Below are positions 13,140 to 14,419 of a stretch of DNA of 14,419 bases, piece after piece. A program made the translations under genes and the position numbers. Every line of letters starts with the position of its first letter. The first letter of the stretch is position 1. This stretch comes from JAQBGV01 sp032128395 (lineage in GTDB: Bacteria > Planctomycetota > UBA8108 > UBA1146): assembly GCA_032128395.1 (NCBI GenBank), contig JAQBGV010000220.1, forward strand, positions 1 through 14,419, in the 5' to 3' direction. The notes under the pieces are model-generated. The model was not told the DNA's origin and made no database searches. It was given only the letters and a program-made list of their open reading frames with translations.

Positions 13140-14419
13140 GATGAGCCCTCTCCCCCCGCCGGCGCGGCGGCGCCGCCCCTCTCGCTGCATCCGTTGAGCA
13201 CGGTCCCGATCACCGGCGCGCCGAGCTCGAGCAGTCCGGCGACGTCCCCGGCGAGTGCTGACCCGCAGGTGCGCCCTGCTCGAGCGATGAACACGATCCC
13301 GTCGACCCCTCGCGCCATCAGTTGGGCGTCGGCGGCCCGGGCGAGCGGAGGCGCGTCGATCACGATCAGAGGGAAGTGCTTCCGCGCTTCCGCGAGGAGC
13401 TGCCCCATCCGCGCCGATCCGAGGAGCGCGGCGGAATCGCCGTGCGCATCTCCCGCCGCGAGCAGGGAGAGACGCTCGAAGCGCGTGGGGCGCACCACTG
13501 CGCCGAGCGTTCCCATCGGTCCGATGCGGCGCAGCGCACCGCGCCCGGGACCGGGAACCTCCTCCGGTCGGAGGCGAAGTACCGGCTCCCCCTGCGGGTC
13601 GCGTGCGTTCTGGAGCGCACCCTGAAGCTCCTCGGTGTGCTCGCTCGTCGCCCGCTCGAGCCAGTCGACCAGACCGGGGGAACGCGAGGCACCGAGACGA
13701 AGGTGCAGGACGGGACGACGGAGATCGGCGTCGATGAGGAGAGTCCGGAGGCCGAGACGGGCGGTGGCGCGCCCGAGCTGCTCGGCGACGAGACTGCGGC
13801 CTGCACCCCCCTCGGCTCCGGTCAACAGGAGGACCCGCCCGCCCTTCATCCGGGCGACCACCTGGCTCGCCAGGGCGTGGAACGGTTCGCGAACTCCTCC
13901 GGGGAGACCGCTCGCGAGTCGAGTTCTATCCATCGAATCGAGATGGGGGAGAACTGCGAGACACGGCACTCCGCTGCGTCGCCTCAGCGTCACACCGTCG
14001 TGCACCCGGGAATCGAGGTAGTCGACCGAGTAGGCGACTCCGACGGCGACCATCGCGGCGAGGAGCAAGGCCAGGGGAGCGAAGGTGACGGGGTCGACCC
14101 CCTCGCGAGATGAGCCCGCGGGGGCGCGAAACAGCTGGAGCACTTCCGGTGCGAGATGGGAGAGGAGCTCGAGGTCTCGGAGGCTCTGATCGAGCTGCTC
14201 GTACACCGCGGCGATAGAGCGACGCTCACCCTCACGCTCGATCAAGTCTCCTTCGTACGCCCTCAGGTGGGCGAGGCGCTCGCGCTTGCTCTCGTCGAGG
14301 GCGACGAGCGCACCGCGGCGCTGTTCGAGCGAAGCGAGACGGGCGCTCGCGGTGAGGCGCTCCTCGTGCCAGCGATCCGCAACCTTGCCGAGTGCAGCGT
14401 GCAGATGGCGACCGAGGGG
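12557..14419 (-). CDS. Wzc-like chain-length/BY-kinase protein, partial at 5' end, 3' end uncertain
   Basis: The frame enters from beyond 14419. It begins with a charged, Leu-rich coiled coil, then a membrane helix (about 14018-14089) ending in VDYLDSRV, as in polysaccharide co-polymerase/bacterial tyrosine kinases that control exopolysaccharide chain length at the inner membrane. The cytoplasmic P-loop domain has Walker A' LLIDADLRRP (13712-13741) and Walker B LIVIDAPP (about 13346-13369). Walker A reads TGAEGGAGRS (13793-13822): the catalytic lysine position is Arg (codon CGC, 13796-13798). Family similarity ends with VLNG near 13190. Beyond that the frame stays open to 12557, but it is an Arg/Ser-rich shadow of the ParB-like gene. 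I take the true end to be near 13126-13190, and give 12557 only because it is the first in-frame stop. No C-terminal tyrosine cluster is visible. Confidence 0.82.
   Translation of the reverse strand, partial: PLGRHLHAALGKVADRWHEERLTASARLASLEQRRGALVALDESKRERLAHLRAYEGDLIEREGERRSIAAVYEQLDQSLRDLELLSHLAPEVLQLFRAPAGSSREGVDPVTFAPLALLLAAMVAVGVAYSVDYLDSRVHDGVTLRRRSGVPCLAVLPHLDSMDRTRLASGLPGGVREPFHALASQVVARMKGGRVLLLTGAEGGAGRSLVAEQLGRATARLGLRTLLIDADLRRPVLHLRLGASRSPGLVDWLERATSEHTEELQGALQNARDPQGEPVLRLRPEEVPGPGRGALRRIGPMGTLGAVVRPTRFERLSLLAAGDAHGDSAALLGSARMGQLLAEARKHFPLIVIDAPPLARAADAQLMARGVDGIVFIARAGRTCGSALAGDVAGLLELGAPVIGTVLNGCSERGGAAAPAGGEGSSCHRLIRLPASRRSNFAPTAGRRSRAARSPAESTGAPGATRGSTGASGRKAKWIRRRPRVRRRAGSARVRVADRHSPGTGAVPVGWSVVATGSSRDSCAICSGAETLPTCSRSRRSQQTPRHCGTRSTCAGSSASGVRSRRWGSPLRSSCALSPPGDTRSSTDCAACSRRVTSACARSRSRCDPSPSPARRGGA
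13146..13157 (-). promoter_or_regulatory. Purine-rich ribosome site for the ParB-like gene, containing a G6 run
   Basis: GGGGGGAGAGGG ends 6 nt before GTG 13139. It favours that start over ATG 13190. The same G6 run (13152-13157) is where a one-base shift would bring the upstream kinase frame to a stop at 13126-13128. Confidence 0.5.

Noticed and set aside
12063..13625. 520-codon plus-strand open frame across the ParB-like and kinase genes
   Set aside because: Antisense to ParB and P-loop domains; no ribosome site or family resemblance.
1..14419. CRISPR array, tRNA/rRNA, IS element or phage genes
   Set aside because: No spaced direct repeats, cloverleaf sequence, transposase/integrase motif or terminal inverted repeats were seen on either strand.

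Overview
This is a gene-dense, high-GC (roughly two-thirds G+C) bacterial window with no RNA genes, insertion sequences or CRISPR arrays that I can see. Envelope-type proteins (FG-GAP secreted protein, FHA-TM-M64 peptidase, Wzc-like chain-length/tyrosine-kinase protein), frequent GTG starts and long antisense shadow ORFs fit a high-GC Gram-negative-type bacterium. Planctomycetota or a similar phylum is my best guess. It is an inference, because there is no taxonomic marker gene.

Layout. (1) 1-4691, minus strand: ferredoxin-NADP+ reductase (3729-4691), an FHA-transmembrane-M64 metallopeptidase (401-3640) and the start of a secreted FG-GAP/VCBS protein (1-323, cut by the window edge). (2) A divergent control region, about 4692-4921. 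(3) 4922-6569, plus strand: a tight pterin/folate operon, folM-like pteridine reductase, folB/folX-family dihydroneopterin aldolase, and folK, joined by two 4-nt GTGA overlaps. A secreted alpha/beta hydrolase follows (6691-8097). (4) A perfect 18-bp hairpin (8107-8146) lies between convergent genes and should stop transcription from both sides. (5) 8159-14419, minus strand: in transcription order, a Wzc/BY-kinase-like protein (5' end outside the window), a zinc-ribbon ParB-like protein, a 964-residue modular scaffold-like protein (degenerate STAS-like N-terminus, long Pro-rich linker, coiled coil, C-terminus resembling the tail of HD-GYP proteins), and a MamK-like bacterial actin.

The folate genes plausibly act together: FolB/X cleaves or epimerises dihydroneopterin, FolK pyrophosphorylates the product, and the PTR1/FolM-type SDR reduces dihydropterins or dihydrofolate. 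The most unusual block is region 5. It places a magnetosome-type actin filament protein next to a scaffold-like protein, an orphan ParB-like DNA- or partner-binding protein, and a ParA/MinD-fold ATPase whose P-loop lysine is an arginine. None of the other magnetosome genes are seen. I infer, without proof, that this is a co-transcribed positioning or envelope-organising module.
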